A stretch of 64,000 nt of DNA from positions 1-64,000 of the forward strand of contig DXZR01000006.1 in assembly GCA_019419555.1 (NCBI GenBank), in the 5' to 3' direction. Below, one piece after another: positions 7,763 through 16,005 of the stretch (positions within the stretch are counted from its first letter, which is position 1; each line of letters begins with the position of its first letter). The DNA comes from Collinsella sp. GTDB lineage: Bacteria; Actinomycetota; Coriobacteriia; Coriobacteriales; Coriobacteriaceae. The notes below the pieces were generated by a model. The model ran no database searches. It was not told where the DNA came from and was given only the letters and a program-made list of their open reading frames with translations. The translations under genes and the position numbers were made by a program.

Positions 7763-8248
7763 ATGAGTAACAAGAAACTGCCCGAGAATGCAACCAAGAC
7801 TGAAGGCGCCGAGCTCGCCCGCCGTGGAAGGGGCGAAATATCCACCGCAGCGGCGGTGCCCCACGTGAGCTATGACGACCTGCGCCATGCTGACCGCATT
7901 ACTATCGACGGTCTCGAGGTCTTTGCCAACCACGGTGTGTATCCCGAAGAGAACGCGCTGGGCCAGAAGTTCATCGTGTCCTTGGTGCTCTATGCCGACC
8001 TGCGTGCAGCAGGGGAGCACGACAACCTGGATGCCTCGATTGATTATGGCTCGGTGTGTCACGATGTCGACGGATATCTGCGCGAGCATACGTTTAAGCT
8101 CATCGAGGCTGCAGCCGAGGGTGTGGCCCAGATGCTGCTGCGTCGTTACCCCCTGCTGCTTGGCGTGCGTGTTAAGCTCGATAAGCCTTGGGCTCCCGTC
8201 GGTCTTCCCCTGGCAAGCTGCGGCGTCGAGATCGAGCGAGTGCGCTAG
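7763..8248 (+). CDS. folB: Dihydroneopterin aldolase
   Basis: Cleaves dihydroneopterin to 6-hydroxymethyl-dihydropterin and glycolaldehyde in folate synthesis. The family core begins at about residue 45 (ADRITIDGLEVFANHGVYPEE) and continues through the conserved SIDYGSV and KLDKPWAP motifs to the end. About 40 extra, polar N-terminal residues precede the core, which is unusual. An alternative start inside is possible, but the ATG used has a strong GAAGGAG site. folP and folK are not in this window. Confidence 0.92.
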   Translation: MSNKKLPENATKTEGAELARRGRGEISTAAAVPHVSYDDLRHADRITIDGLEVFANHGVYPEENALGQKFIVSLVLYADLRAAGEHDNLDASIDYGSVCHDVDGYLREHTFKLIEAAAEGVAQMLLRRYPLLLGVRVKLDKPWAPVGLPLASCGVEIERVR

Positions 8249-8254
8249 TCGACG

Positions 8255-9031
8255 CTAGAGCTTGTTGAGGGGTGGCCGCTTGAGCCGCTGCGACAGAGCC
8301 CTATTGTTGGGGCAGTACGTGTCGAGCAGGGCGTGAAACCGCTGATTGTGGCTTGGCTCGAGCAAGTGGACGAGCTCGTGGGCGACAACCATGTCGAGGC
8401 ATTCGACAGGGTAGGCGGTGAGCTCGCGCGCGATGCGAATGGCGCCGGTTTTGGGTGTGCATGAGCCCCAGCGCGTCTTCATACTGCGTACGGAAACGCG
8501 GGAAACGGCGATACCCATTGCGATTTCGTATGCATGCACCATATCGCGCAGCGCTGTGGTGACCTCGGATGCATAGAGCTGGTCGATGCGGGTCTGGAGC
8601 TCATCGGGCGTCAGGCCGTCGAGGATTGCGCGCCGCTCGGCCTGTGGGCGTTCGTTCGATTTGTCGGCGCCCATAAAACTTGCGAAGGTGGCCTGCTTGG
8701 GCCGCGGTGCGGGCGATGCAAAGTTGTGATCGAGCGCATCTTGTACCGTGATGGGCTTGCCCCAAAGCGCAATGATGGACGAGGGACTGAGCGGCTCTCG
8801 CGCCGTCGCCTGATGTTGCTCACGCTGGTCAAGTCGGCTGATAATCCAGGCGCTGTTGCGCTTCACAAACGCTTCGATACGCTCGCGGCTGGCGCCGAGC
8901 GGTGCGCTGGCGTGGGCCTCACCGCTCGATGTGACGCGTAGGTTGAAGTTCTTGACGCGCTTTTTGGTAACGACGACGGGGATGGATGTGCCATCCGGTC
9001 GGGATACGGAAATCGTAAACTGCTGCGTCAA
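8255..9031 (-). CDS. YgjP-type zinc metallopeptidase (DUF45/M48-like)
   Basis: Predicted cytoplasmic metalloprotease of 258 residues. The signature MKTRWGSC is followed by the zinc motif VVAHELVHLLEPSHNQRFH (HExxH plus downstream His), as in the YgjP family, whose substrates are largely unknown. I use a TTG start because GAAGGA lies six bases upstream. The frame stays open further up, but that part is a strong hairpin that belongs to the gap after the dipeptidase gene. It ends six bases from folB in convergent orientation. Confidence 0.8.
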   Translation of the reverse strand: MTQQFTISVSRPDGTSIPVVVTKKRVKNFNLRVTSSGEAHASAPLGASRERIEAFVKRNSAWIISRLDQREQHQATAREPLSPSSIIALWGKPITVQDALDHNFASPAPRPKQATFASFMGADKSNERPQAERRAILDGLTPDELQTRIDQLYASEVTTALRDMVHAYEIAMGIAVSRVSVRSMKTRWGSCTPKTGAIRIARELTAYPVECLDMVVAHELVHLLEPSHNQRFHALLDTYCPNNRALSQRLKRPPLNKL

Positions 9032-9053
9032 AAGCGGTCCTTCAGATTGGGGA

Positions 9054-9088
9054 CGGGCCGGCATGTCGACCGTTCGGCATGCCGGCCC
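9054..9088 (-). terminator. GC-rich hairpin between dipeptidase and metallopeptidase genes
   Basis: A 12-bp perfect stem CGGGCCGGCATG/CATGCCGGCCCG lies just after the dipeptidase stop codon on the minus strand. There is no T-run behind it, so termination is likely but not certain. Confidence 0.45.
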
Positions 9089-9105
9089 GCTCAAGGGATG
9101 TGAAA

Positions 9106-10119
9106 TTAATAACGCTCAAAGAAGGCAAGCGCGTTGTCGCTGCAGAGCTTCTGCATCACGGTCTTGCCAAAGTGCTTGGAAAGCATGTTCTGGAACTCGG
9201 GCATCTTGCTGGCATCGGAGAGGAAAGCGGGCACCGTGGCTCCGTCCCAGTCGCCGCCGAGTGCGATGACGTCCTCGCCGCCCAGGTCGAGCCAGTGTTC
9301 GATATGTGCCGCCAGCTGGTCGAAGGTGACGTCTGCGGCGGTCTTGTCGGTTGCGTCGTTGGAAAGGAACTCGCTGCAGTAGTTGAGGCCGACGATACCG
9401 CCCATGTCGCGAATGGTGCGGAACTGGTCGTCGGTAAGGTTGCGTTTGACGCCGCAAACCGCACGGGAGTTGGAGTGGCTGGCGACGAAGGGGCGCGTGG
9501 CGTGGGCGACAACCTCGTCAAAGCACTCATCGTTGAGGTGGGAGACGTCGAGTACCATGCCGGCGTGCTCCATCTGCGTAAGTGCCTCGATGCCGGCGGC
9601 GGTGAGGCCGGCGTGGGTATCGTGTCCGCTCGCGAGCGGTCCCTGCGCGTTCCAGCTGAGTGACGACATAAGCACGCCCAAGCTCTTGAGCACCTCGATC
9701 AGCGCGGGGTCCTCGGCAAAGAACGTGGCGTTTTCGATGGTGTGGATGCAAGCGACCTTGCCGTCCTTGAGCGCGGGGCGAATGTCTGCGGCGCTGCGTA
9801 CGTTGACCATGCGGTCGTGGTTGAGCATGGCCTGGCCGCTCATATGCGCCATGATTTGCGCCTGGAAGCGCGCGGCGTGGGCGGTGGGAATCTCGTCGGG
9901 GACAAACGTGGCGAAGCACTGTGCCCACGGCGTGTTGCCGATCTTTGCGAGCGAGATGGCGCAGGCGTTGCCCTCGATGAGGTCGAAATCTTGCGGATGC
10001 GTTTCGTCGCCGGGGAAATAACCGTCGGTGCCGGCGGTAAAGCGCAGGTCGAGATCGAGCGTGGCCCAGCCGATGCGGTCGGCGGTGTCGCAGTGTAGGT
10101 CAAATACGGGATATGCCAT
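9106..10119 (-). CDS. Membrane-dipeptidase-type (M19) peptidase
   Basis: Zinc dipeptidase of the renal dipeptidase family, 337 residues, without a signal peptide. Metal-binding motifs are seen as FDLHCDT at the N-terminus, then IENATFF, LDVSHLNDECF and VASHSNSR with its following Arg, and GGDWDG near the end. The start has a GGAGG site and begins at MAYPVFDLHCDT. The family hydrolyses dipeptides, including some with D-residues. The substrate here is open. Confidence 0.9.
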   Translation of the reverse strand: MAYPVFDLHCDTADRIGWATLDLDLRFTAGTDGYFPGDETHPQDFDLIEGNACAISLAKIGNTPWAQCFATFVPDEIPTAHAARFQAQIMAHMSGQAMLNHDRMVNVRSAADIRPALKDGKVACIHTIENATFFAEDPALIEVLKSLGVLMSSLSWNAQGPLASGHDTHAGLTAAGIEALTQMEHAGMVLDVSHLNDECFDEVVAHATRPFVASHSNSRAVCGVKRNLTDDQFRTIRDMGGIVGLNYCSEFLSNDATDKTAADVTFDQLAAHIEHWLDLGGEDVIALGGDWDGATVPAFLSDASKMPEFQNMLSKHFGKTVMQKLCSDNALAFFERY

Positions 10120-10239
10120 GGTTCCTCCGGTTGCAGCGTTTCTTTGCAAACTGTCTTTGAATTGTATGACTAGGGTATAGTTAGCGCCATATGTTCATGG
10201 CGGCCCGCGTTGCGCGCCGCCCTTATCACGGAGGTTACC

Positions 10240-10668
10240 ATGTCCAACCAGGGCAAGAAGGTTAAGACCCATTATCGCGGCACGCTCGACGACGGCACGC
10301 AGTTCGATAGCTCCTACGATCGCGGCGAGCCGCTGGAGTTCACCTGCGGCGCCGGCCAGATGATCAAGGGCTTCGACGCCGCTGTTGTCGACATGCAGGT
10401 GGGCGAGAAGAAGACTGTGCACATTCCTGCTGCCGATGCCTACGGCGAGCACAATCCCGAGATGGTTCTGACCTTCCCGGCCGAGCAGGTTCCCAATATC
10501 GAGCAGATCGAGAAGGGCATGAAGCTTTTCCTGTCCACGCCGAGCGGCATGCCCGTCCCCGCCGTGGTCATCGACGTGACGCCCGAGGCCGTGACGCTCG
10601 ACGCCAACCACGAGTTGGCCGGCAAGGACCTCAACTTTGATATCGAGCTCGTCGAGGTCGAGGGCTAG
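10240..10668 (+). CDS. SlyD-like FKBP peptidyl-prolyl isomerase
   Basis: Predicted cytoplasmic cis-trans prolyl isomerase and folding chaperone of 142 residues. The FKBP half (KTHYRGTLDDGTQFDSS and GAGQMIKGFDAAV) is interrupted by the inserted flap domain (AYGEHNPEMV to the DVTPEAVTLDANHELAGK segment) typical of SlyD. The metal-binding His/Cys tail of enterobacterial SlyD is absent. Its stop lies three bases before the UreE-like gene, so the two form an operon. In known systems both SlyD and UreE handle nickel. Confidence 0.9.
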   Translation: MSNQGKKVKTHYRGTLDDGTQFDSSYDRGEPLEFTCGAGQMIKGFDAAVVDMQVGEKKTVHIPAADAYGEHNPEMVLTFPAEQVPNIEQIEKGMKLFLSTPSGMPVPAVVIDVTPEAVTLDANHELAGKDLNFDIELVEVEG

Positions 10669-10671
10669 AGC

Positions 10672-11250
10672 ATGCCTGAACGCTTGGTTTCGACGACATG
10701 TTTGGGAAATCTCAACGACCCGTCCTATGAGCTTTTGCTTCGCCGGGAGCTGGGCGGTGTCTTTGAGGTCGATGAGCTACTGCTCGATTGGGACCAGGCT
10801 GATGTATGCGCGTTTGCGGGCGTGACGGAGCTGGGGTGCACGATCGATGTTCGGCTGGATGCTACCGACGGTGGTCGTCTTGCCGACGGCGACGTGCTCG
10901 CCATTGACCGTTCGGGCGTGGTGCCCGTGGCGGTTGTCGTGCGCCTGCGCAGCGCCGAGGTTTATTTGGTCGAAGTCGACCGCATGGATCCGATTGCGCT
11001 CGCGCATGCGTGCTGGGAGATCGGCAACATGCATGCGCCGCTCTTCCGGGGCGACTCGGACGAGCATACCGTGCGCATGTATACGCCGGTGCAGCCTGTT
11101 TTGGGCCGCATGCTCCGGGGTGTCGAGGGTGTTCGGCTCACGGTGGTTACCCGTGAACTCGATGCGGACCGGCGCTTTGCGTCGAGTGCGGCGGAGGTCG
11201 TCGTTAGCATGGCTCCGGACTTTACCATCGTAAAAAAGACGCGCGGCTAA
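10672..11250 (+). CDS. UreE-like nickel metallochaperone
   Basis: The central part resembles the urease accessory protein UreE: LADGDVLAID in the N-terminal sheet domain, then DPIALAHACWEIGNMHAPLF, which aligns with the DP..LA.A.YHLGNRH.PL signature and keeps the interface His. The peripheral metal-site histidines seen in the well-known enterobacterial protein and the His-rich tail are missing. The protein has 192 residues, longer than many UreE. No urease structural genes are in the window, so the partner enzyme may lie elsewhere or be another nickel enzyme. Confidence 0.8.
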   Translation: MPERLVSTTCLGNLNDPSYELLLRRELGGVFEVDELLLDWDQADVCAFAGVTELGCTIDVRLDATDGGRLADGDVLAIDRSGVVPVAVVVRLRSAEVYLVEVDRMDPIALAHACWEIGNMHAPLFRGDSDEHTVRMYTPVQPVLGRMLRGVEGVRLTVVTRELDADRRFASSAAEVVVSMAPDFTIVKKTRG

Positions 11251-11332
11251 GCGCGCGTATGCGCAAGACGGGCTTTGAGGGGCGACCAATCAAGGTCCGT
11301 CTTGCTGTTGATAGGAGGCTTTGGGGAAGCGT

Positions 11333-12130
11333 ATGGGTCTTGAGGGAATCAAGCTGATTGCATGCGATTTGGACGGCACGTTGCTGCATCCGGGGGAACG
11401 CGAGCCGCGTTCCGAGGCCTTTGAACTTATCGATGAGCTGCATCGTCGCGGTATCGTGTTTATGCCGGCGAGCGGCCGTCAATATGCGAGCTTACGCTAT
11501 CTGTTTGCCCCGGTGGCCGATGAGCTCGCCTATGTATGCGAAAACGGAGCCCTGGTGATGAGCGAGGGGCGTGCCGTTGTCAAGCGTTCCATGGAGCGTG
11601 GCCTTGCTATGGATATCGCGAATGCCGTGGTTGCGTATCCCCATGCCGACGTGACCCTTTCGTGCGAGGGGCACCTCTACGCCATGAGCGGCAACGATGC
11701 GTTCGTCGACCATTTGCGCTATGAGGTCCACTGCGATGTGGCGGTGGTCGACCGTCCCGAGGACATCGACGAGGACGTCATTAAGATTGCCTTCCAGACG
11801 CCCGAGGTGGATCAGCCGGCGGCGCTGGAGCATTTTGAGCGCCTCTTTAGCGACCGTGTCGGCGTGATGACGTCGGGAACCGAATGGACGGACTTTATCG
11901 GTTTCGGTTCGGGCAAGGGCTCCGCGCTTGCCGATTACGGTCGTGCCCTGGGGATTTCGCCCGATGAGATGATGGCGTTTGGCGATAACGAAAACGACCG
12001 CGACATGCTCAACGTCGTGGGCCATCCCTATCTGATGGAGAGCTGCAACCCCTCTATGCGTGGCATTAACGACCGCGTCCGCTACGTGCGCACGGTCGAA
12101 GAAGAGCTGCGTCGTCTACTTGCTGAGTAG
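11333..12130 (+). CDS. Cof-type HAD phosphatase
   Basis: Predicted sugar-phosphate or nucleotide phosphatase of 265 residues. HAD motif I is CDLDGTLL, motif II is PASGRQ, and motifs III/IV are seen as the late Lys of GSGKGSAL and AFGDNENDRDML. The large C2B cap between residues 80 and 190 marks the Cof subfamily. A TTG two bases after AGGAGG is too close to be used, so I chose the next in-frame ATG. Its stop codon is part of the inverted repeat shared with perR. Confidence 0.88.
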   Translation: MGLEGIKLIACDLDGTLLHPGEREPRSEAFELIDELHRRGIVFMPASGRQYASLRYLFAPVADELAYVCENGALVMSEGRAVVKRSMERGLAMDIANAVVAYPHADVTLSCEGHLYAMSGNDAFVDHLRYEVHCDVAVVDRPEDIDEDVIKIAFQTPEVDQPAALEHFERLFSDRVGVMTSGTEWTDFIGFGSGKGSALADYGRALGISPDEMMAFGDNENDRDMLNVVGHPYLMESCNPSMRGINDRVRYVRTVEEELRRLLAE

Positions 12131-12211
12131 ACATTTGGGACATGTCTAGAAATCTACTTTTTGCTGCAAAGTGCGGAAAGGTGGATTTTAAGGCATGTTC
12201 CAAACATCTAC
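12127..12211. repeat. Inverted repeat containing both convergent stop codons
   Basis: The arms at 12127-12157 and 12181-12211 are inverted copies at 24 of 31 positions, several mismatches being G-U compatible. Each arm starts with GTAGA, which supplies the TAG stop of the HAD gene on one strand and of perR on the other. The loop contains CTTTTTGC, so it may act as a two-way terminator. Confidence 0.7.
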
Positions 12212-12588
12212 CGACAGTCAGGGCAGAGACCCTCGAAGATGGTGTAGTGCGACGTGACGTGCCAGCCGATTTGCTCGGACGCCTTGGCGTCGAGCTGGGC
12301 ATCGAAGGGGAGCGGTACGTCGATGACGCGGCTGCACGAGGTGCAGATGATATGTGCGTGCGGCTCGATGGTGCGATCGAAGCGACTCCCGCCCGGCGTC
12401 TTGATCGAGAGGATTTCTCCGGCATCTGCCAAGAGATTAAGATTGCGGTAGACCGTACCGCGGCTGATTTTGTCATCCTGCGCGCGCACGACGTTGTAGA
12501 TTTCGTCGGCGGTGGGATGGTTATAGCTTTGGCGCACGGCGTCAAGAACCAGCTTTCGCTGCCTGGTATTCCTTCTTTGCACCGCCAT
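12208..12588 (-). CDS. perR: PerR-type Fur-family peroxide sensor
   Basis: Winged-helix metalloregulator of 126 residues. All residues that define PerR regulatory metal binding in Bacillus can be aligned: His in NHPTADEIY, Asp in RFDRTIE, the two His of PHAHIIC, and Asp of CSRVIDV at the position where Fur proteins have Glu. The structural zinc site is CTSC plus CPDC at the end. It is expected to repress oxidative-stress genes and to be inactivated by peroxide. A weak PerR-box-like palindrome (CAATACTAATAATGA) lies upstream at about 12644, compatible with autoregulation. Confidence 0.88.
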   Translation of the reverse strand: MAVQRRNTRQRKLVLDAVRQSYNHPTADEIYNVVRAQDDKISRGTVYRNLNLLADAGEILSIKTPGGSRFDRTIEPHAHIICTSCSRVIDVPLPFDAQLDAKASEQIGWHVTSHYTIFEGLCPDCR

Positions 12589-12649
12589 GCGCCTCGCCTC
12601 TTTTCTACTAACGGTCGTAGGTAAATGATACCGTATTTAGCACACAATA

Positions 12650-13060
12650 CTAATAATGAGGAGTGAAACCGTCTTCATTGGCAAGTGGGGCTCGGACCTG
12701 GGCGTCTACGAGGCGAAAACGCGTCCCCATGCGCTCGTAGGAGGCATGAAGCGCCTCGAGATGAGATAGGATGTTTGCCGGAGCTCCCTGTATCTCCATC
12801 TCGACTGAGCCGTCTTCCATGTTACGCACCCAGCCGGTGAGCGCGCGTGCCTGCGCGAGGTTGGTGTTGGTAAAGCGAAAACCAACGCCTTGGACTTGCC
12901 CCGCCCAGCGCAGGAAATAGCGCAGGGGAGTGTCTTGAGTGACCCCGTCGCTTGCGAGCACAGTAAGCCTGCGGCGCAGCTCGAGCTCGACGTTTGACGG
13001 CTTTTGAGGCTCTCGACTGCCGCTGGTGACGCTGGAGAAGAACGTATCGAAGAAGCCCAT
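12650..13060 (-). CDS. Acylphosphatase-domain protein with N-terminal extension
   Basis: The C-terminal 90 residues match acylphosphatase, which hydrolyses acyl phosphates: GQVQGVGFRFT supplies the catalytic Arg and GWVRNMEDGSVE the catalytic Asn. About 45 extra N-terminal residues (MGFFDTFFSSVTSGSREP and on) precede the domain. The start sits two bases after the stop of the upstream oxidoreductase gene, so expression is coupled. An open frame upstream overlaps that gene and is not used. Confidence 0.82.
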   Translation of the reverse strand: MGFFDTFFSSVTSGSREPQKPSNVELELRRRLTVLASDGVTQDTPLRYFLRWAGQVQGVGFRFTNTNLAQARALTGWVRNMEDGSVEMEIQGAPANILSHLEALHASYERMGTRFRLVDAQVRAPLANEDGFTPHY

Positions 13061-13062
13061 CG

Positions 13063-14169
13063 CTATGCCTGCTTGCCTGCGTCGGCCGGGAAGGTTATGC
13101 CGGCCTGCTGGCGCACGGCATCCATGATGCGCAGTGAGACGAGCGTGACATCGCGGTAGTGGCCAAGCTCGTGGCGTCCCGCCGGGGTCTCCCAAATCTC
13201 TTCCCTGACGTTATCGATGCCGCCGATGGCGGTGATAAAGTCTGTGAGTTCGTATTCCATGGTGTTGCTCGATTTGGGCAGGTCGAGCACGCGGCCGTTG
13301 TCGCCCTGTCCGCGCGGTGCCTCGGTCGCTGAACCGCGTACGACATCGCCGCGATAGTCGATGCGGACGTTGCGGGGCGTGGACAGATGGTCGATCTGGA
13401 TAGTGCCACGCTCGCCTTCGATCTGCGAGGGCAGCAGGTCATTCGTAATTTTGGAGTGCGCGAGCTCGACGGAGATGCGGCCACCGCCGTAACTGGCGAG
13501 GATAGAACCGCAGCCGTCGATGGGGCCGTGCGTGAGCTGTCGCGTGGTGGGGTCGAGCAGAGTAGCCATGCTCGTAAGGCCGGAGGGCATGCCGAAAATC
13601 TCGACCATGGGCTCGACGGTGTAGACGCCAATGTCCATGAGGGAACCCGATGCCATATTGCAGTCGAAGATATTGGTGGAGCGTCCCGCGAGAATCTCGT
13701 TGTAGCGCGAGGAATACTTGCCAAAGCGCAATGAGGCACGACGAATGGGCGCAATCTCGCCCAGGGCGTCCTCGATGGCGTGGAAAGCGGGGTCATGGAG
13801 CGGGCGCATGGCCTCGAGGGCCACGACACCTGCTGCCTCGGCAGCGCGGAAGACTTCCAGCGCCTGCGCCTCGGTGGCGCAGAAGGGCTTCTCGACGATG
13901 ACGTGCTTGCCACCGGCGATGCAGGCAAGGGCCTGCTCGTAGTGAAGTGCGTTGGGGCTGCCGATATAGACGGCATCGACGTCGGCAGCGGACGCAAGCT
14001 CGTCAAGTGCGGTGAAGTTACGCTCGCCGCCGTGCTTAGCGGTGAAGGCGGTGCCGCGATCTGCGTCGCGCGAGAGCGTGCCCACAAACGCGGCTTGGTC
14101 GTTGGCGTTGACGACCTGGATAAAGTCGTCGGTGATCATGGATGTGCCGATGGTCGCGATGCGCAGCAT
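13063..14169 (-). CDS. Gfo/Idh/MocA-family oxidoreductase
   Basis: Predicted NAD(P)-dependent sugar or cyclitol dehydrogenase of 368 residues. A Rossmann fold starts at residue 1 (MLRIATIGTSMITDDF), EKPFCAT carries the conserved Lys of the family, and the C-terminal alpha/beta domain follows with the GSLMDIGVYTVEP motif. The ATG follows AAGGGGGA. Substrate unknown. A second member of the same family is encoded at about 22 kb. Confidence 0.87.
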   Translation of the reverse strand: MLRIATIGTSMITDDFIQVVNANDQAAFVGTLSRDADRGTAFTAKHGGERNFTALDELASAADVDAVYIGSPNALHYEQALACIAGGKHVIVEKPFCATEAQALEVFRAAEAAGVVALEAMRPLHDPAFHAIEDALGEIAPIRRASLRFGKYSSRYNEILAGRSTNIFDCNMASGSLMDIGVYTVEPMVEIFGMPSGLTSMATLLDPTTRQLTHGPIDGCGSILASYGGGRISVELAHSKITNDLLPSQIEGERGTIQIDHLSTPRNVRIDYRGDVVRGSATEAPRGQGDNGRVLDLPKSSNTMEYELTDFITAIGGIDNVREEIWETPAGRHELGHYRDVTLVSLRIMDAVRQQAGITFPADAGKQA

Positions 14170-14242
14170 ACGTCCCCCTTGCGTTGTTTGGTCTACAGGA
14201 TGAGTGTAGCGCGTGGGGATATAAAGCTGCGCGAAAATGCTA

Positions 14243-14728
14243 TTACAGGTCGTTCTCGTTAAAGCCGGTGTCGATATCGAGGTTGGCTCCGTCGGCCGCG
14301 GTGGTGGCGAGCTCGTCGCAGCGCTCATTGAGCTCATGGCCGGCGTGACCCTTAACCCAGATGAACTCCACTTTGTGCTTGCTCTTTGCGGTGAGCAGAC
14401 GCTCCCACAGATCGCGGTTCTTGACAGGCTGCTTGTTGGCGGTCTTCCAGCCGCGTTTTTTCCATCCGTCAATCCAGTGCTTGTTGAAGGCGTTGACGAC
14501 GTACTGCGAATCGGAATGGACTTCGACGTCGCAGGGGCGGTTGAGCGCCTCGAGTGCCACGATGACCGCCATGAGCTCCATGCGGTTGTTGGTGGTCTTG
14601 GCGTAGCCGCGCGAAAGCTCAGAGGTGAAGGTCTTGCCGGCGGGGTTGGTGTATTTGAGCACGGCGCCGTAGCCGCCGCGTCCCGGATTTGATCGGGCCG
14701 AGCCGTCGGTATAGATGATGACCTTCAC
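14243..14728 (-). CDS. rnhA: Ribonuclease HI
   Basis: Degrades RNA in RNA-DNA hybrids. The 161-residue protein has the catalytic carboxylates in their usual places: Asp in [12 protein letters not shown], Glu in NNRMELMAV, Asp in [10 protein letters not shown], and Asp in NERCDELAT after the conserved VKGHAGH. A clear AAAGGAA site precedes the start. Confidence 0.96.
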   Translation of the reverse strand: MKVIIYTDGSARSNPGRGGYGAVLKYTNPAGKTFTSELSRGYAKTTNNRMELMAVIVALEALNRPCDVEVHSDSQYVVNAFNKHWIDGWKKRGWKTANKQPVKNRDLWERLLTAKSKHKVEFIWVKGHAGHELNERCDELATTAADGANLDIDTGFNENDL

Positions 14729-14827
14729 ATGGTTCCTTTCGTTGGGTACGTTTCGTGTGAGTGACCATTGTAGCGCCGCGTTCGTCGAGGGCTAGCAATC
14801 TACGATTTCTACCCCGTCTTCCGACAG

Positions 14828-15730
14828 TTAGTTGGCATGGATGATGCGGTTGAGCTCGTCGAGGTATTGCTGCAAGAGGGGAGAGGGCTTGCGCTCGTCG
14901 TGCATGATATAGCCTACGTGCATCGTTGGGGCGTCTGCTAACGGGATCGATGCCATACCCCATTGCATTTCATTGGAGAGGACACCGGTCGACAGGGTGT
15001 AGCCGTTCGACGTGATAAGTAAGTTAGTAAGTGTTCCGCGGTCCGAGATTCGTATGTTGCGGTCGCAAGGGATATAGCTAAAAGGTTCCTCGGCGTAATA
15101 GAAGGAGTTTGAGGTTCCCTGCTCAAAGCTGTAGCGCGTATATGGTGTGAGGTCGGCAAGGGACAGCTGAGGGCGGCGTGCGAGCGGGTGGCGCTCGCTA
15201 ACGAAGACGTGGACCGTCGCGTCGAATAGGGGATGAAAGCTCGCTCGGGCATCGGTAAAGGCCTTCTGCAAGACACGGGTATTAAAGTCATCCAGATAGA
15301 GGATGCCGATATCGCTGCGAAACGCGCGCACGTCGTCGATAATCTGCGATGTGGTGGTCTCGCGCATGATGAACTCGAACTTGCTGTCGCGGCAGCGCTC
15401 GACCACGTTGACAAAGGCCTCGACCGAAAAGGCGTAGTGCTGGGCGGAAATGGCGAGGCGGGCTTGCGGGGTGCCGCCGTCCTCGTAGCGGGCCTCGAGC
15501 ATGTCGGCCTGCTCTACGACCTGGCGCGCATAGCCCAAAAGCTCGGTGCCGTCGTTGGTGAGTGCAACACCGCGGCTAGAGCGCGTAAAGATTTCGATAT
15601 GAAGTTCCTGTTCCAGGCTTTTGACGGCGTTGGAGATATTGGACTGTGCGGTATAGAGGCGCTGAGCTGCGGCGTTGATTGAGCCGGACTCTGCCACGGC
15701 GATAAGAAAACGAAGCTGCTGGAGTGTCAT
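14828..15730 (-). CDS. LysR-family transcription regulator
   Basis: 300-residue regulator with the LysR winged helix at residues 1-60 (MTLQQLRFLIAVAESGSINA, then QSNISNAVKSLEQEL) and a two-lobed effector domain. It is transcribed away from metY, sharing the intergenic region, which suggests it controls metY or sulfur metabolism in the manner of CysB or MetR. The site AAAGGACGG precedes the ATG. The effector cannot be named from sequence. Confidence 0.88.
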   Translation of the reverse strand: MTLQQLRFLIAVAESGSINAAAQRLYTAQSNISNAVKSLEQELHIEIFTRSSRGVALTNDGTELLGYARQVVEQADMLEARYEDGGTPQARLAISAQHYAFSVEAFVNVVERCRDSKFEFIMRETTTSQIIDDVRAFRSDIGILYLDDFNTRVLQKAFTDARASFHPLFDATVHVFVSERHPLARRPQLSLADLTPYTRYSFEQGTSNSFYYAEEPFSYIPCDRNIRISDRGTLTNLLITSNGYTLSTGVLSNEMQWGMASIPLADAPTMHVGYIMHDERKPSPLLQQYLDELNRIIHAN

Positions 15731-15791
15731 CGGTGCCCGTCCTTTCGATAGCTATCTAAAAAACCGATAACAGGTTAGCGCTTTTAAGTGA

Positions 15792-15820
15792 TTGACCGAG
15801 CGAAACAATGCTCGTACTAT
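15792..15820 (+). promoter_or_regulatory. Sigma70-type promoter of metY
   Basis: TTGACC, exactly 17 bases, then TACTAT. A transcript starting about seven bases downstream would have a leader of about 180 bases that includes the short leader-peptide frame. Confidence 0.75.
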
Positions 15821-15889
15821 TCAAAACACACAAAGGCGGTAGGTAATTAAGCCGACCACGGAACCGGGATGTCAAAAGGAGGACCGCAT

Positions 15890-15943
15890 ATGAACTGCTT
15901 ACCAAGACGAATGCCGGGCTCCTGTTTGCGCCCGTCGGCGTGA
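15890..15943 (+). CDS. 17-residue leader peptide (MNCLPRRMPGSCLRPSA)
   Basis: A short frame with AAAAGGAGG seven bases before its ATG lies in the metY leader. The peptide contains cysteine at positions 3 and 12. Downstream of its second half the RNA can pair as CTCCTG/CAGGAG with an inner CGCC/GGCG stem across the stop codon. This layout fits translation-dependent control by cysteine or sulfur supply, as known for short Cys-rich upstream frames in Actinobacteria. Function is inferred, not shown. Confidence 0.55.
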   Translation: MNCLPRRMPGSCLRPSA

Positions 15944-16005
15944 TCAGGAGACAGCGACTTACTTCTCTCTTATTTATTTACTTTCGTTCGATCAAGGAGA
16001 TCATC

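Noticed and set aside
9032..9094. Longer N-terminus for the YgjP-type peptidase
   Set aside because: The extra codons are a strong GC hairpin belonging to the gap after the dipeptidase gene. The TTG with GAAGGA is a better start.
15800..16005. SAM or other known riboswitch before metY
   Set aside because: I could not find the conserved core of a SAM riboswitch. The leader is better explained by a short coding frame and a hairpin.
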